Origin: Gnetum montanum
Lineage: Eukaryota > Streptophyta > Gnetopsida > Gnetales > Gnetaceae
Direction of reading: 5' to 3'
DNA length: 64,000 nucleotides
NCBI GenBank assembly: GCA_015680685.1
Contig: MNCI01029550.1
Span: forward strand, 447,290-511,289
Positions 1 through 11,900 of the stretch are shown in pieces (the stretch's first letter is position 1; the number at the start of each line of letters is the position of its first letter). Both the position numbers and the translations under genes were made by a program. The notes below the pieces were generated by a model, which was given only the letters and a program-made list of their open reading frames with translations, was not told where the DNA came from and ran no database searches.

Positions 1-118
1 TGGGACTACCAAGCATAGGCCTAGGTACGCCACTGGGATTACCAAGCGCAGACCCCAAATATGCCACTGGGTTACCAAGCGTAGATCCCCCTAGCTACAC
101 CACTGGGCTACCAAGCAG
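1..118. repeat. CTGGG-N-TACCAAG short repeats inside the LTR
   Basis: Four imperfect copies of a motif close to CACTGGGNTTACCAAGCG occur at about 30-bp spacing. Fewer, degenerate copies lie at the equivalent place in the other LTRs of the family (about 26500-26545, 40545-40600, 42783-42855 and 46955-47015). The repeat lies in the transcribed part of the LTR. Confidence 0.7.
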
Positions 119-509
119 TCACACTTAAATGCTCGTAATCAAGTCGTACTCGTTCCGCTTCTAGGAGTTTAAGGGTGAGAAACTACTTGCGATGAGTAAC
201 CAATTCCTTAACTAGCCATACACACCTGTAGATGCTCATAGTTATGTCATACTCACACCGCGCTATGAAAGAAATAAATAACATTAAATAAATAACAAAG
301 AAATAAACTAAGTGAATGCTGCAATGATGAAGTAATCTCAATCTTTATTGCTGGTCATGTACGTGTCCAAGTATGGCACACTCGAATAAAGACACCGTAC
401 AATTACATTCACCACACTGCGGGTAGACACGGGAAAAATTCTAACTCTGGAGGGATGAAACTGCCAGAACTTTGCTACTCTAAAACTGGGATCCCCAAAC
501 AAGGGAGAG

Positions 510-672
510 CCGCCTCTTATTTATAGACATGGCGACGGACTGCGATATTGCATACGCGATATCATAGGAAAGGACGCGATATCGCGTACGCGATATTGCG
601 GGGGATGCGATATTGCGTTGGCTGCGATATCGCGTACATGATATTGCGGCCTGTGCAAACTGCATCTCATCA
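510..672 (-). promoter_or_regulatory. LTR promoter: TATA box with GATATC palindrome cluster
   Basis: Read on the minus strand, U3 is only about 145 bp long. It starts at 672, carries at least six copies of GCGATAT(C/T)GC-type palindromes at 541-645, and leads into a TATA box at about 514-525. The same order recurs in the other LTRs. That these palindromes control transcription is inferred from position only. Confidence 0.55.
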
Positions 673-1746
673 GTTTTCATCCATTTTTGTTTACCTCTAT
701 ATTTGTTTTCTTTGCACATTCATGTTCTGGTCAACGTTTATCATGCTGTTTACGTATAACCTAGCGTATTGCACATTGCTATATGTTGGGGAAATCCTTG
801 TCTGATCTGCGTGCGGACCACCCAAGGTACTCTACCTTCGTTCGTTCCAGATCGTCCTCAAGCGAAGGTAGGGTCTTCTGTGCTCATCTATAAATCACGC
901 GGTGCTCATCCCATTCTAGCCTTGCACAGACAATTTTATATAGTATTAAAAATGGTGCTAGAAGGAGGACCTCTCTTTGCTTAGATCTACTCCAACCCGG
1001 CATAGATCTCTTCAGATCTGCTAGTCCATCTCATAGATCTGCTTCCTGCAACCCCAGATCTACAATCGATTTTCCCAGATCTACACTCAGTCAGCGTAGA
1101 TCTGACTTCAAATCTTTTAGATTTGCACCCTATTTAGCCACATCTGTTGCACACCTAGCATGTATACACTGCATGCTGAGGCCTGCACACTGAGATCTGC
1201 ATGCTGAGGCCTACATGCTGAGATCTACACGCTGAGGCCTGCATGCTGAGATCTGCACACTGAGACCTACACGTTGAGATCTACATGCTGAGGCCTGCAC
1301 GCTGAGATCTGCATGCTGAGATTTGCACGTTGAGGCCTGCACATTGAGATCTGCACACTGAGGCCTACACACTGAGATCTTCATGCTGAGGCCTGCACGC
1401 TAAGATTTGCATGCTGAGATCTGCACGCTGAAGCCTGCATGCTAAGATCTGCACGCTGAGGCCTGCACTCTGAGATCTACACGTTGAGGCCTAAATGCTG
1501 AGATCTGCATGCTAAGGCTTGCATGCTGAGATCTACACACTGAAGCCTGCACGTTGAGATCTGCACACTAAGGCCTGCACGCTGAGATTTGTACATGGAG
1601 GCCTACACGCTGTCAGGCAAGTCTGTACACTATCACTCTTTGGTATACACTGCTAACACTTAGAATTTTCTTCATTTATTGTCCAACACTTAACCAAAAT
1701 TTCACTCATTTACACTGTCACATTCAAATATTTAAAACATCTAACA
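673..1746 (+). other. Leader region upstream of Tat-like gag
   Basis: No coding sequence is recognised. A TATAAAT motif lies at 889-895 on the + strand, followed by an AGATCT-rich stretch (about 980-1110), the 14-bp array and an AT-rich run to the gag start at 1747. The region sits where a 5' LTR and leader would be, but I cannot define LTR ends or a convincing primer binding site here. Confidence 0.4.
1171..1604. repeat. 14-bp tandem array, 31 units, no indels
   Basis: The stretch is exactly 434 bp, or 31 units of 14 bp. Consensus forms are GCACGCTGAGATCT and GCATGCTGAGGCCT. Units tend to alternate between AGATCT and AGGCCT endings, which gives a 28-bp higher-order unit; several units break the alternation. 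Substitutions are frequent, but I found no insertion or deletion across the array. Two palindromic hexamers and, in some units, GCATGC make it rich in dyad symmetry. It lies about 140 bp before the gag start. Confidence 0.95.
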
Positions 1747-4030
1747 ATGGACCTTGCCCAAGCACGCATCACCATGGAGTCATCTCAGAACTCTAACGCA
1801 TGCACCTTCGTAATCCTCACACAAGAACAATACAACTTTATCTGTGTGAAGATTCAGGCCAACCTTCCTCTTGACACCATAGAATAGGAGGAAAAATGAA
1901 ACTTTGAGCGCATATACATGGGAGGTCATGAATTCGTCCCCTCTATATATGACATCATCCCCCTTTCTGAGCCTCACCATCGACTCATCTCTCAACTCCT
2001 TCTAGCAAGGGGCCAAAACACACGGTGACCCACTGAGGAGCTCCAAAACCAACATGATGTAGATGACTTCGAGGCACAATCTGAACCTGAGGATTCATAC
2101 CATACCCTCAGTCCCCATGCCTATGTGAATCCATCATTCCACCCTCACATGGGACAGATGACCACTCACCAAGTATCAACAAGCACGCAAGCACCAGTAT
2201 CCCAACAGAGATTACCCATGCCCATCTCCACCCAGTACATACTGCACGTGCAAATGCATGGGGCCACTTTCATTACACTGGCCTTGCACATCCAGGGTGT
2301 CACTTCACAGTTTGTGGCTAGGCAAGGAACCATACCCCTTGTTCAACAACCCACTCACTTCAACATGCCACACCCCACAACCACAACTTTGAACATTGCT
2401 CCTCAACAACAAATGACAACCCAACAATCTCCTCAACCAACTAATCTGCCTACCGCTCAAGAGTGGGCAAAAGTAAAACAAATGATGCAAGCATTAGCTG
2501 ATGAGGTAAAGCACCTCGAAGTAAAACAAATGATGCAAGCATTAGTTGATGAGGTAAAGCACCTCAAAACTACCAACACTAAACAAGTTAAAGTACTGGA
2601 TTTCTACCAGGATGATCCAATTAATTCTTTAGTGCCACCATTAGCTTTACCCAAGGGAATCACACTACCCCAGTTAATCAAGTACAATGGGAAGGGAGAT
2701 CCGAATGCTCACTTAGTTACTTTTCAACTCTATTTCTTCAAGCTTGGGCCCACGTAATCTTGCGCGTGTTCGCTATGTCCTTAATGGGCATAGCCTTAGA
2801 CTAGTACCAAGCCCTGCCACGTAACTCCATATCCTCTCTGGAGGATCTATTATGCCAATTCGTTACCAGGTTTAAGTACAACCTCAAGCCTGAAGCCACA
2901 CTAGATACTCTGATACAGGTGAAACAAGCACCACTAGAACCAATGCAGAAGTTCATCCAATAATGGAGTGCAGCCCTTAACCAACTTCATGAGCCCATCC
3001 CTGAAACGTATTTGCTTACAATTATGAAGGGAGCCGTGAATGACTTCATTAAGTTAAAACTGTACTACCTAAGTGCTCAAACGTTGAGCCAAGCCTTCAC
3101 ACAGATCAAGAACATTGAACAAGCTGCACAAGCCAGCAAAGAGCCTGCTTATGTGGCTTACAAGAACCAACACGTTGCCAAACAATAGACAACAACAGAA
3201 ATTGTAGCCGTAGGCACAAAAATAACACCAATACCAATCTGCCTACAATGACAGGGGCCACCCCAAGGTCCAACTTTCAATGCAAGGATCGCTCTAAGTA
3301 TATGCCGCTACCCACGCGACCCTCTGAACTACTAGAGCAACTCCTCAAAACTGAGCAAATCCAATACAAATAAGTAGTGGAGAATGCCTGTCGAAGACAC
3401 GACAGGTACTACGAGCTACTGAGGAATCCCACTTTAGCAGCACCAAACGAGCCCCCAATTCCACAACATTTCAAGTTAGATCAATTCTGTCACTACCACC
3501 AGATGTTTGGTCATAATATCGACAACTGTCATGCCTTACTGGATGATCTTCAGACAATGATAGAACGGGGCCAACTTAACATCAACACCCTGAATCAACC
3601 TAGCACAGATGATGCCCCCTATGTCATAAACTCCATTGGCATAGATAGTAAGCCTAAACTTGTGCGGCAACCTTTTGTGATCCATGTGCCTCCTAGCAAG
3701 GCAAAAATCCCCTCCGCCTCCATGAGCAAGAGGCCTCCCATCGTCATCAAGGTGCCACCTAGAGCACCGACAACACCTTTCCTGGTCAAAGTACCACCAC
3801 CTCACATGTCCGCTAAGACGTTAAACTGGTAAGATTCAATGAAATCCTGAGCACCGAAGACACCCTTTGTGGTCAAAGTACCACCACAACTGTCTACTAA
3901 GATGTTAAACTGGCATGATGCACCAACCACAATTGCAAAGAAACCTTTCATAATCAAGGTGCCACAACAAGCTAGTCAGACTCCTTCCAAACTACCATTT
4001 GTCATAAAGGTGCCACCACGTGATGGCCCC
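1747..4030 (+). pseudogene. gag: Tat/Ogre-like gypsy gag, broken
   Basis: This is a decayed capsid/nucleocapsid gene of a Ty3/gypsy element. The start at 1747 is chosen because its frame, after in-frame TAG and TGA stops (about 1886-1900), runs directly into the open frame 2125-2757. A glutamine- and proline-rich N-terminal part is followed by a helical segment with a 48-bp duplication (2473-2568). A frame change near 2740 leads into the gag domain (about 2690-3185; recognisable runs include LEDLLCQF and PMQKFIQ). A further shift leads to a zinc-knuckle-like motif at about 3487-3530, spaced C-x2-H-x4-GH-x4-C, as in the plant Tat lineage. A basic, proline-rich tail with repeated KVPP motifs runs to about 4030. 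It is not functional as it stands. Confidence 0.85.
2473..2568 (+). repeat. 48-bp in-frame tandem duplication in gag
   Basis: Two adjacent 48-bp copies (2473-2520 and 2521-2568) encode VKQMMQALADEVKHLE and a near-identical second copy with one A-to-V change. The duplication keeps frame and extends a helical segment by 16 residues. The near-identity implies that it is recent relative to the other decay. Confidence 0.9.
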
Positions 4031-4540
4031 TCACCTAGCTAGAGCCCAACCGTAGGCAATGTCTCAACCTCTTCTCCCTGAAGAGTCAACCCTGCCAATG
4101 ACACGAGTAAGCCCACCAAATGGCAGCAGAAGAGGACAAATGAACAATGAACAAAAACGACAGCTGAAGCAAAGGCCACACCTAGTACACAATAACTGAA
4201 TGCTAGGGGCCCTGCCCCTAATCCCAAACAAACCAGGCCCAAGTCCCTGACCCATACAGAGGCAACCAAGACAACGACAACTAACACGAACTTTGTAGCT
4301 ACACTAGCCCAGGTGAAACAAACGCTCAAACAAAAGAACACAACCATGAGCTTGTACGACTTAGTCATGACATCATCAGCTCATCACGAAGCCTTAACAC
4401 AAATGTTAGCATCCATTCCTATTATAGAGGACATCCCTGCTAACATGGAATCCATTCGTACAACGATTTCACAACACACATCACAAGGATTGGGTTCAAA
4501 CACCTTAGCCTTCTGTGATGATGTAGTTAAAGTTAACCTC
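4031..4540 (+). other. Degenerate gag-protease linker
   Basis: An open frame at 4313-4546 encodes an unrecognised 77-residue segment (starting MKQTLKQKN). It probably belongs to the gag-protease polyprotein, since the reading direction and repeat context are unchanged. The 4031-4312 part is broken and shows no motif I recognise. Confidence 0.4.
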
Positions 4541-5200
4541 GAATGAGGGGAGGTCACAACAACTCCATTTTCAATTAGCATACGTGTTGGGCAATGTACC
4601 ATTCATAGAGTGGATGTTAATGATGGTGCGGCAACAAACGTAGTTCTATACTCCATCATCGACAAACTAGGCATGGTAGACGAGATCATGCCAACAGAAA
4701 CCACGTGTCTAAAATCCTTCAACGGTTCACATGTCACAGTCAAGGGCACGATTAACCTAGCCTTTGTGGTAGGAGAACAATTCCCCACCAGCGTGGAGTT
4801 CACTATCATAGAAGAGATGCCTAGTTTCAACATGATTCTTGGAAGACCTTGGCTAGCCCAACAATGTGTCATTTCCTCACTGATACATCAAGAAATCCGC
4901 CTTCCATACGAAGGTGGATAAGTCATTATACATGGCGACAACACTCCCTTTCAAGCTGACCACAACATAGACATGTCACAAGTCTTGAAAGAGGAGCCTC
5001 TTGATGCAACACACATGGCAAAAAATGCAACACCTAGAGCCAAAATGCTTGAACGAGTGGCAACCGACATAGTATTTAGAGCTAAAACGCTCGAATGATT
5101 GGCAAAAATCATAAGCCTCCCAGTTGAGCCTAAGCCTAAAATACTTCCAAAACCACATCTAGTTAGGAGACAACCACATGATCAAAATGCCCCAACGACC
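4541..5200 (+). pseudogene. pro: Tat-like retropepsin, broken
   Basis: This is an aspartic protease of a gypsy element, which would cut the gag-pol polyprotein. The flap-side hallmark MILGRPWL is present (about 4831-4854), as is the SFNGS-type core (about 4719). At the active-site position the sequence reads NDGA (about 4622-4633) instead of the D-S/T/N-G usual in the family, so the catalytic Asp appears lost or displaced. The frame holds from about 4547 to 4921, except for one in-frame TGA at about 4544, then meets stops. A proline- and lysine-rich tail can be followed in the same sense to about 5200, just before the hairpin repeats. Confidence 0.8.
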
Positions 5201-5289
5201 AAAAACCAGCCGGATCCCCCCCCACTCTTCACCTTTGTTCGTTGTGCATATGTCACCTTCATTTGCATTGTACTAGCTTACGCGTTTAC

Positions 5290-5870
5290 ATGTGGCCCAA
5301 AAAGGCCTTAAAATAAACTACGGCCTGAAATGGCCTTAAACTAGCTCATGGCCTGAAAAGGCCTTAAACTACCACCTTTTCACATTGTTTTCTATTTACT
5401 TGTGCATTTCAGTTCATGTTTTCTGTAGTTGCTATTTAACATTGTTTTCTCTAGTTACTTTCGTTTACAGGATCATACAGACGTACACGCATGCATCCGC
5501 ACACTTTAGTCCTAGCATCATGACGGTAAACTAATACCACAAATTAGTCTTGGCATCATGATGGTAAACTGATACCACACTTTAGTTCTGGCATCATGAC
5601 GGTAAACTGATACCACAGATTAGTCCTGGCATCATGAAGATAAACCGACAACACAGAGTTCTGTCCAACATGACATTAAACTGTCACACTCATTTACCAG
5701 AGTCCACTAAGACTATAAACTAGCTTGCCTCTTCATAGTCCTCCATGACTATAAACTAGCATCGCACCATCTGTTACAATGATAAACTAGCAACGTCCAA
5801 TGGGTTATGATGTAAAACTAACCCACGATAGTCCGCTAAAACTATAAACTAGTAGGATCATCCCTCGCAT
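5290..5870. repeat. Hairpin repeat array 1 (TTAAACTAG family)
   Basis: A series of short imperfect units each holds a small dyad followed by TTAAACTAGC or a variant. The first three are GGCC-N6-GGCC (5294-5307, 5322-5335, 5350-5363). Later units use AGTC-N6-GACT (about 5702, 5739) or GTC-N10-GAC (about 5513 and 5590). Spacing varies from about 25 to 60 bp, so this is not a simple satellite. The array follows the protease remnant. Confidence 0.75.
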
Positions 5871-7099
5871 GTTCATCTGATGCTGTAATTCATGAAATTT
5901 CTTCATCAACTCCTGCCGCATCATTCATCACACTGGCTCTAACAACACTATTGCTGCTCATTTTGTTTGCCTTAAGTTTCACATGGTGCCTCCATTTGCC
6001 TCGGCCGCTTTCATGTCTAAAGTGTTCGCTAACTCATTCACTTGTGGTTTTCTTATCTTCTTGGAGTTGTGTTTGCAGGATGACACCCGATGGTGCTCAT
6101 ACATGGATACACTTCATCATGGTGACAAGGTGCCACATTGTGTCTAACGCATGCAACTAGGTTAATCAATCTATTCAAAAGTACATTGCCAGTTCCCAAT
6201 ACATTCTCCATTTCCCCAACACTCTCGTTCCCTTTCCTACTCGGTTATAGTTCCTAGATACACCCAGTACGCCCCAAAACTTTGAGGACACTGTTGCATG
6301 CTGCGACACTCTCAAGCAGTTGTAGCACACAACACAACACATGAGCATGAGTGAAAAATTGAAAGAAAGCTTTTTCCAAAAAAAAAAAAGCAAAAATAAA
6401 GAAAAAAAAAGAAAAAGCAAAAGAAAAATAAGAAAAAAAGAAAAAGAAAAAGAAAAAAAAGAAAAAAGAAAAAGCAAAAGAAAAAAAAGAAAAAAAAAGA
6501 AAAAGCAAAAGAAAAAGAAAAGATCAAAGAGCAAAGAGAAAAATGAACCACAAGACCCTTGGCACTTTCCATACAAGCCCCAGGCGGGAAGGCAGTTGTC
6601 TTGGAAAGAAGTACTTGTGTCTCAAACCATCATGTTTCACCTCACTGTGTGGATTTGGCTGTTAGACAATGGGTTCCCTTAGACACTCCACAAGGGTCCT
6701 ATTTCTCCAAAGAACACATCATCTCATCGCGTGGCTTTGGTTGTGACAACGAGTTCTCTCAAACATGATACAAGAGTCTCGTTCCTCCAAAGGATGTACT
6801 CCTCATGCCTTGGTTCGAAGTCTGCAAAATATTGGCCATTGACAAGGAACAACATGGGCCTTTAGCATAGATGAAAACTCCTCTCCTACACCTGCACAAT
6901 CCCTTAATTAATTCCCAATCCCATAGTTGCAAACATCTCCACTAGACATCCTCTCAAAACTTCATTCCCCAATCCCAGGTACTTCTGAACATAGTGCAAG
7001 GACATCTGGCCAAGTGTCAAAGGACAATGCTACTAAGTTGCTTGTAGTGTTTCATACTTCTTTGTCGATGCTTCTTGGGTCGATTCCTCCAAGCATCAA
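5871..7099 (+). other. 3' noncoding region of a Tat-like block
   Basis: No protein is recognised. The only notable feature is the purine tract at 6370-6526. The final 60 bases before 7100 resemble the final 60 bases before the second PPT at 18386 (both hold a run close to CCTCCAAGCATCAATAAAGAG). This marks the region as the 3' untranslated end of an element. Confidence 0.5.
6370..6526 (+). repeat. A/G-only purine tract (AAAAAGAAAAAGC)n
   Basis: About 155 bases are almost wholly A and G on the + strand, broken by occasional C in an AAAAGCAAAAG motif. All three frames look open on both strands for this reason, but that is low complexity and not coding. It lies about 570 bp upstream of the PPT. 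Confidence 0.9.
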
Positions 7100-7113
7100 T
7101 AAAGAGGGGCCAA
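7100..7113 (+). promoter_or_regulatory. Polypurine tract, first Tat-like copy
   Basis: TAAAGAGGGGCCAA lies immediately before TGAAACACC, the inferred LTR start. The same arrangement occurs at 18386-18397. A PPT primes plus-strand DNA synthesis in LTR retrotransposons. Confidence 0.75.
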
Positions 7114-8990
7114 TGAAACACCACAAAAATTTGGACCTAACACTTTCAGACAAGAATCGAGCTAAGTCATGGTGCTTCCCAGCATGACCGAAACTTGCGA
7201 GCTTCACAAACAGCATTAAATGGAGTTGAATCAAGCAAGTAAAAGTTCCTTGAGATCCATTGGAGACTACATCAATATCTCACAACAAGAACTACAAGTT
7301 TCAAACTCAAAACACTTAGTTTTGACTAAGTATACTTCTTGCACGCAGGCCTACATGCCCAGCGTGCAGCAAAATTTGGGCCCCAAAAATGAGCCAAAAC
7401 ATGCTAGAATTGAGCGTTTGGACCCCCCAAGACCTTCAGCAAGGTCCCTCATAGCTCTCAGGCACCCAAAAATGAAGATTCAACCTTGAAATGATGCATT
7501 TACATGTGTGTACGCTGAGCATACATACTCTGCACGCCCAGCGTACAGCCTAGCGTACACCACCAAAAATGGCCCCAAAACAGGCACCCTAGAACAAGAT
7601 TTTCACCTAAAATTGACTCTTGGAGGTAGAGAAACTATTAAGCATCATCAAGGGCACCTGAAAATCAAGTTTCAACCTCGAAATGATGCATTTACATGTG
7701 TGTATGTTGAGCATACATACTCTGCACGCCCAGCGTATAGCCCAGCGTGCACCAACTTTTGAGCTCCAAAAAATCCTCCAAACAGGCTAGAGTTGAAGGT
7801 CTAGATCACCTATGACCTTACCAAGGGTCCCTAGCAGCTCTCAAGCACTTGAAATTCAATTTTTGGGCTCCAAATAATGGGTTTTCATGCCTGCACGCTG
7901 GCCTGCACGCCCGGCGTGTACCATCATAGACAAAACAAAACAGACACTCGGAGCATGATTTTCATAGGAAATCAACTCCCAGAGGTAGGGAAACCATCAA
8001 GTATCATCTTGGGCTCCCAAAAATCAAGTTTTAACCTTGAAAAGTGGCACTTTCATGCCTGTACGTTGGCCTGCACGCCCAGCATGTACGCCCAGCATGT
8101 AGCCTAGCATGTACCACTTTGAAGAAGGTTGATCGGGCATTTTAGAAAATATTTTGACATGGAGTCAGCCCTCAAGGCATGGCCAATGAATCTACAAGTC
8201 CACAGGCTCCAAAAACATCAATTTTAGGCATCATAAGGGTCATTTTTGGCCCTGCATGCCCAACGCGCACACCCGGCGTGCAGCATTGCGTGCACACTAG
8301 AAACATGCCCAAAACTCAGTCAAAATGAAGCCAAAATGAGCCCCTGGACACCTTGGAGAACCACCAAGGAAACAAGGATCCAAATCCAGTGTACAAGATT
8401 AGACTCCAAAAATATAATTTTCATGCCCACATGCTGGCCTACACGCCCAGCTTATATGCCCATCATGTACACTTTTGGAGCCTCCTAAAACCCTATTAAA
8501 TGAAGGTCAAATGAGCCCAAAATAGATAGGAAGCATCCTCAAGAAATTAGGCATCCAAATCCATGCTCAAAACTAGCTTCATAGTTCAAAATTTGGTTAG
8601 AAATTCTTCATGCTTGCCCACACGCTGTCCAGCGTGTGGAGCATATACGCCCAGCGTGTACACGCTGGCATGGTTCATGCTGTACACTTGTAAAATTTTA
8701 TTCTTTGACACCGATCAACTCCCCACCTATCTCCAGATCCATAAATTTCACCTCCCATAGCCAATCATCCCACTCCAGATCTGAATTCCACGCTCTAAGA
8801 TCATATAAAAATCCCAATTTCTGACAAAATAGGGGTTCGAAATCAGAGACTAGAGACAAAAAAAACTTGGAGACACTTAGCAAATTAGAGCAGGAAACCA
8901 ATACGCTGGACTTCTACCTTGTACGCTGAGCATACAGCCTTCATGCTATGCCTGTAATTTAAACTAGTACATCATCATCTCCTAGCATCC
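7114..8990 (+). mobile_element. LTR-like body downstream of the first PPT
   Basis: The segment starts TGAAACACC directly after a PPT, exactly like the LTR at 18398, but the two sequences diverge after about 25 bp. It contains the 165-192-bp repeats and, further on, a TATAAAA motif (8804-8810). The right end is not defined: no clear CA terminus, TSD or second copy was found, and 8990 is simply the edge of the antisense pseudogene. Confidence 0.5.
7300..8690. repeat. 165-192-bp degenerate tandem repeat with CACGC/GCGTG dyads
   Basis: Eight degenerate units start near 7300, 7484, 7676, 7865, 8040, 8230, 8395 and 8583. Two starts are near-identical (TGAAATGATGCATTTACATG at 7487 and 7679). Each unit ends in a cluster of TGCACGCCCAGCGTGTAC-like motifs, in which CACGC and GCGTG pair. 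The clearest dyad is ACACGCTG-TC-CAGCGTGT at about 8620. Confidence 0.8.
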
Positions 8991-8997
8991 ATCCGGG

Positions 8998-11900
8998 CTA
9001 TTCGTCCACCTTGTGCCAGTCCTCATTATTAGTGTCATAGGCTATGAGGAACTCGTTTCTTGACTTGAGATCCTCCACCTCAGTGACCAGGTCAGCCTCT
9101 CTTTGCTTAGATCTTTGGACCCATTTCCACAGGTCCGCGTTGGTGTGCTTATACTCCCACAAGGAGCGTGCCGAGTGCAAAATGCATTTGCAAGCCTCGT
9201 CAAGCGTGCGACGAGGCACCTCGATCACTTTAGGTGAGAGTGTAGGCACAGTGTCAACTTTCATAGGTTGTGCTGGGTCCCATTTGAGCTGAGAGGTTGC
9301 CACGACATAAAGAGCGTAGCAATCGTGTTAGCATAGCAAGATAAAAAAACTCAAAAGTGTCTAGCATAACAACATTAGATCACTTAAAAGTACTACTTAC
9401 CTACATGAGGGTCCACCTGCTGAAGGCACTTGATCATGTCATCGATAAGTCCCTACATGAACGCAAACTTGTCAGGGATCTCAGTCCATGACTCCACACG
9501 AATTGGAGGGGGTCCTGCAACATCAGCAGTAGCACCTGTTACATGACAAAGCATATCAGCAATGGCCAAAATGGACTATGATAAGGCAGATGTATTGCCG
9601 AACTCACTAGCATCCAACTACGGTCTCTCTTCTTGTTGATGTAAGATGATGGAGGTAGCCTTGGTAGAAGGCCCTGCAGAGTCTACGCGAGCCCCTTCCT
9701 CATGCACTGATGCCTTTCATTTCAGGAGACTAGCATCTTTTTTATTCAAGGGAGGTGCCTCGTCATTGGTAGGAGGATGCTCCCTAAAGATAAGAGCCCC
9801 TGCCTTAGCAACAGGAGCTCCTTTATTCTTGACTAGGGTCCTTTCCTCTGAGACTGGGGCCTCCATGTCTTTATTCGTTGCCCTCATCTTAGGGGCCGAC
9901 ACTTCTTCATCACCTTCTTCTTCCTCTTCTTCTTCCTCCGCCAACAAAGAAGCATGTTCGCATTAGTTCAAAACAAGTTAGCTTAAAGCAGGTGCTAGGC
10001 TACGCTACACCGCCTAACACAACTTAGCATAGTAAACAATGACAAAGTAAGCATTACACAAAAGCATTTACCAATGGGGGGTTGTGTCCTCGGTAGCTTA
10101 AGCTACAGTCTTCATCCCTCCTCTTCCTCCAGGTGAAGAATTTCCCTAGCTAGAGGAGGCCTCTTCCACTGCAACTCCTTGGGCACAGTCTCGGCTATGA
10201 GACATTCTCCCTACAACATGCTACTGGCTATAGTAGGGGGAGTCTCTCCTAAGCTGTCCTGGCCATGAACATTGTGAGCTGCCTGATCCTTGGTCGTTAC
10301 CGACAACAACTCCCTGATTATTTCTGGGGGATCTTGGGCTTGTGTGGTCTGGAGGATCTGGTGAATCCATGGTCTAGAAATCTGGTTACAATTTCACATG
10401 ACCTAGACTCCATTCTCCTGAACCACCAGAAACTCTGCAAAGCACTTCAGATAGCCTATGTAGAAGGCATAGTGTATGTTGGAGCAGGACTCCATTTTTT
10501 GACGGAGCCCCAAAATCTCATCTTGCAAGCCTTTCCGTAGGAAACTGGCCCAGTTGTAATGGGTCCCCTCTTCCATAACCTCCCACATTATCCAGGCCTA
10601 CTCAATCCCCAAGACCTTCCCTTGGATAAGCAGCTGGGAGAATGCACGAGCATGAAAGATAGGGTAAATCTCCATAGTGGGTCCATCCTTAAGCTTATCC
10701 ATGGGGAGCCCTTTTTGCTCCTTAACAAGCCCCAACCACTCTTGGATATCCTTCTTCTGAAGGGTAAACTCCTTTTTGCCCTTTGATCCTATGAGGACAC
10801 CATCAGTAGGAACATCAAACAAGTTCATAAATAGCTGGTCATTGATTTCAATGACCACCTGCATGCCCCATATGTACATGCAGAAGTGGCCCGTCCTTTC
10901 AAAAAAGGAGTTGACCAAGGAAAGCATCTTGGTGGTAGGAATGCTTGGATTCGGGACCATGAATAGATCCATAAGCCCCGTCCTATGGATTTTTTGGACT
11001 AAGGAGTCCGAGGCTGCATGGTTTAGCTAGCATTGGCTCACTTCTACTTCATCATATTTGAAGTAGATGTTCGTCCCCTACATCTCAATGGTTACCATCG
11101 TCACCTCCTAGGGCTTCTTCGCCTCTGCAACAGTTTTCACAAAAATGCTTAGCATAATAATGGAAAAAATACAAGGATTGCAAAAACACTTGAGCATGTG
11201 ACACTTACTATTTGGCCTACTGGGCCTATACGGTAATGAGAATAGTGGGAGTTCAACTAGAACTTCTTCAACCATGATCGGCTTGAAGGGTTCTGCCCAC
11301 TCCTCATCCAACCAACACTTCCCTGTGTACTAATTGTAGGGAGCATGATACATGCCTGGGTAGGTGTGGTATTCTCCCCTGCACTAACTGATCACACATG
11401 CCTACAGATTCCCAGCAAAAGAGAACTCCTGTAGGGTTAGTTGTGCTATAGCTAGCAAACCCGATTGGTCGTGAATCCCATCATTGTTGATGAAGCACTT
11501 GGTAGCAAACACATACTATTAGCATTCGGTCAATATGACCAGCGTCGCACAACATAGTGGAGAAAGGCTGCAAAACTCACCTGCCAGTACAATAGGTAGT
11601 CCCTTGTGGGTTCTAGAAGAACATCACCATGTAACATGCGAGGAACAATGTGTTGAAATGATGGTAGTAGCTGTATTCAAGCATGTCCCAGATCTAGGCT
11701 AAACATATTAACCCTGTTGAGCGTTGGCTAGATCCCTCTCCCTTCCTACTCATGATTGCCCCATCGATCAAAAATCTTAGAATGCCTTGACTTGCCTTAG
11801 GTAATATGGCTTCTGTTATGCCGACTGCCTCCTCATCCTCTAGGAAGGACCAAACGATCACACTAAAGTAGTTGAGGAGGAACTGTAGGAAGTCTCGTGT

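Larger units (their letters stand above)
1..672 (-). mobile_element. Athila-like LTR, GATATC subfamily, cut by window edge
   Basis: This is the right-hand part of a long terminal repeat of the same family as those at 26149-26991, 50127-51036 and 56615-57491. It ends in CTCATCA (666-672), the family's terminal inverted repeat. A TATA element reads on the minus strand at about 514-525 (TATAAATAAGAGG), so the LTR is in minus orientation, and GATATC-rich palindromes (541-645) lie between the TATA box and the LTR end. The bases after 672 (gtttt) do not resemble the PPT seen inside elements B and E. This end is therefore probably the outer edge of an element lying to the left, or of a solo LTR. Confidence 0.85.

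Noticed and set aside
1171-1604. CRISPR-like regular repeats
   Set aside because: Units are contiguous 14-mers with no spacers, in plant retroelement context.
4039-4368. 109-residue hydrophobic minus-strand ORF
   Set aside because: It lies opposite the Tat gag-protease region and has no motif or homologue in the window; a shadow frame.
6175-6576. Phe-rich minus-strand and Lys-rich plus-strand ORFs
   Set aside because: They are translations of the purine tract at 6370-6526; open in all frames because of composition.
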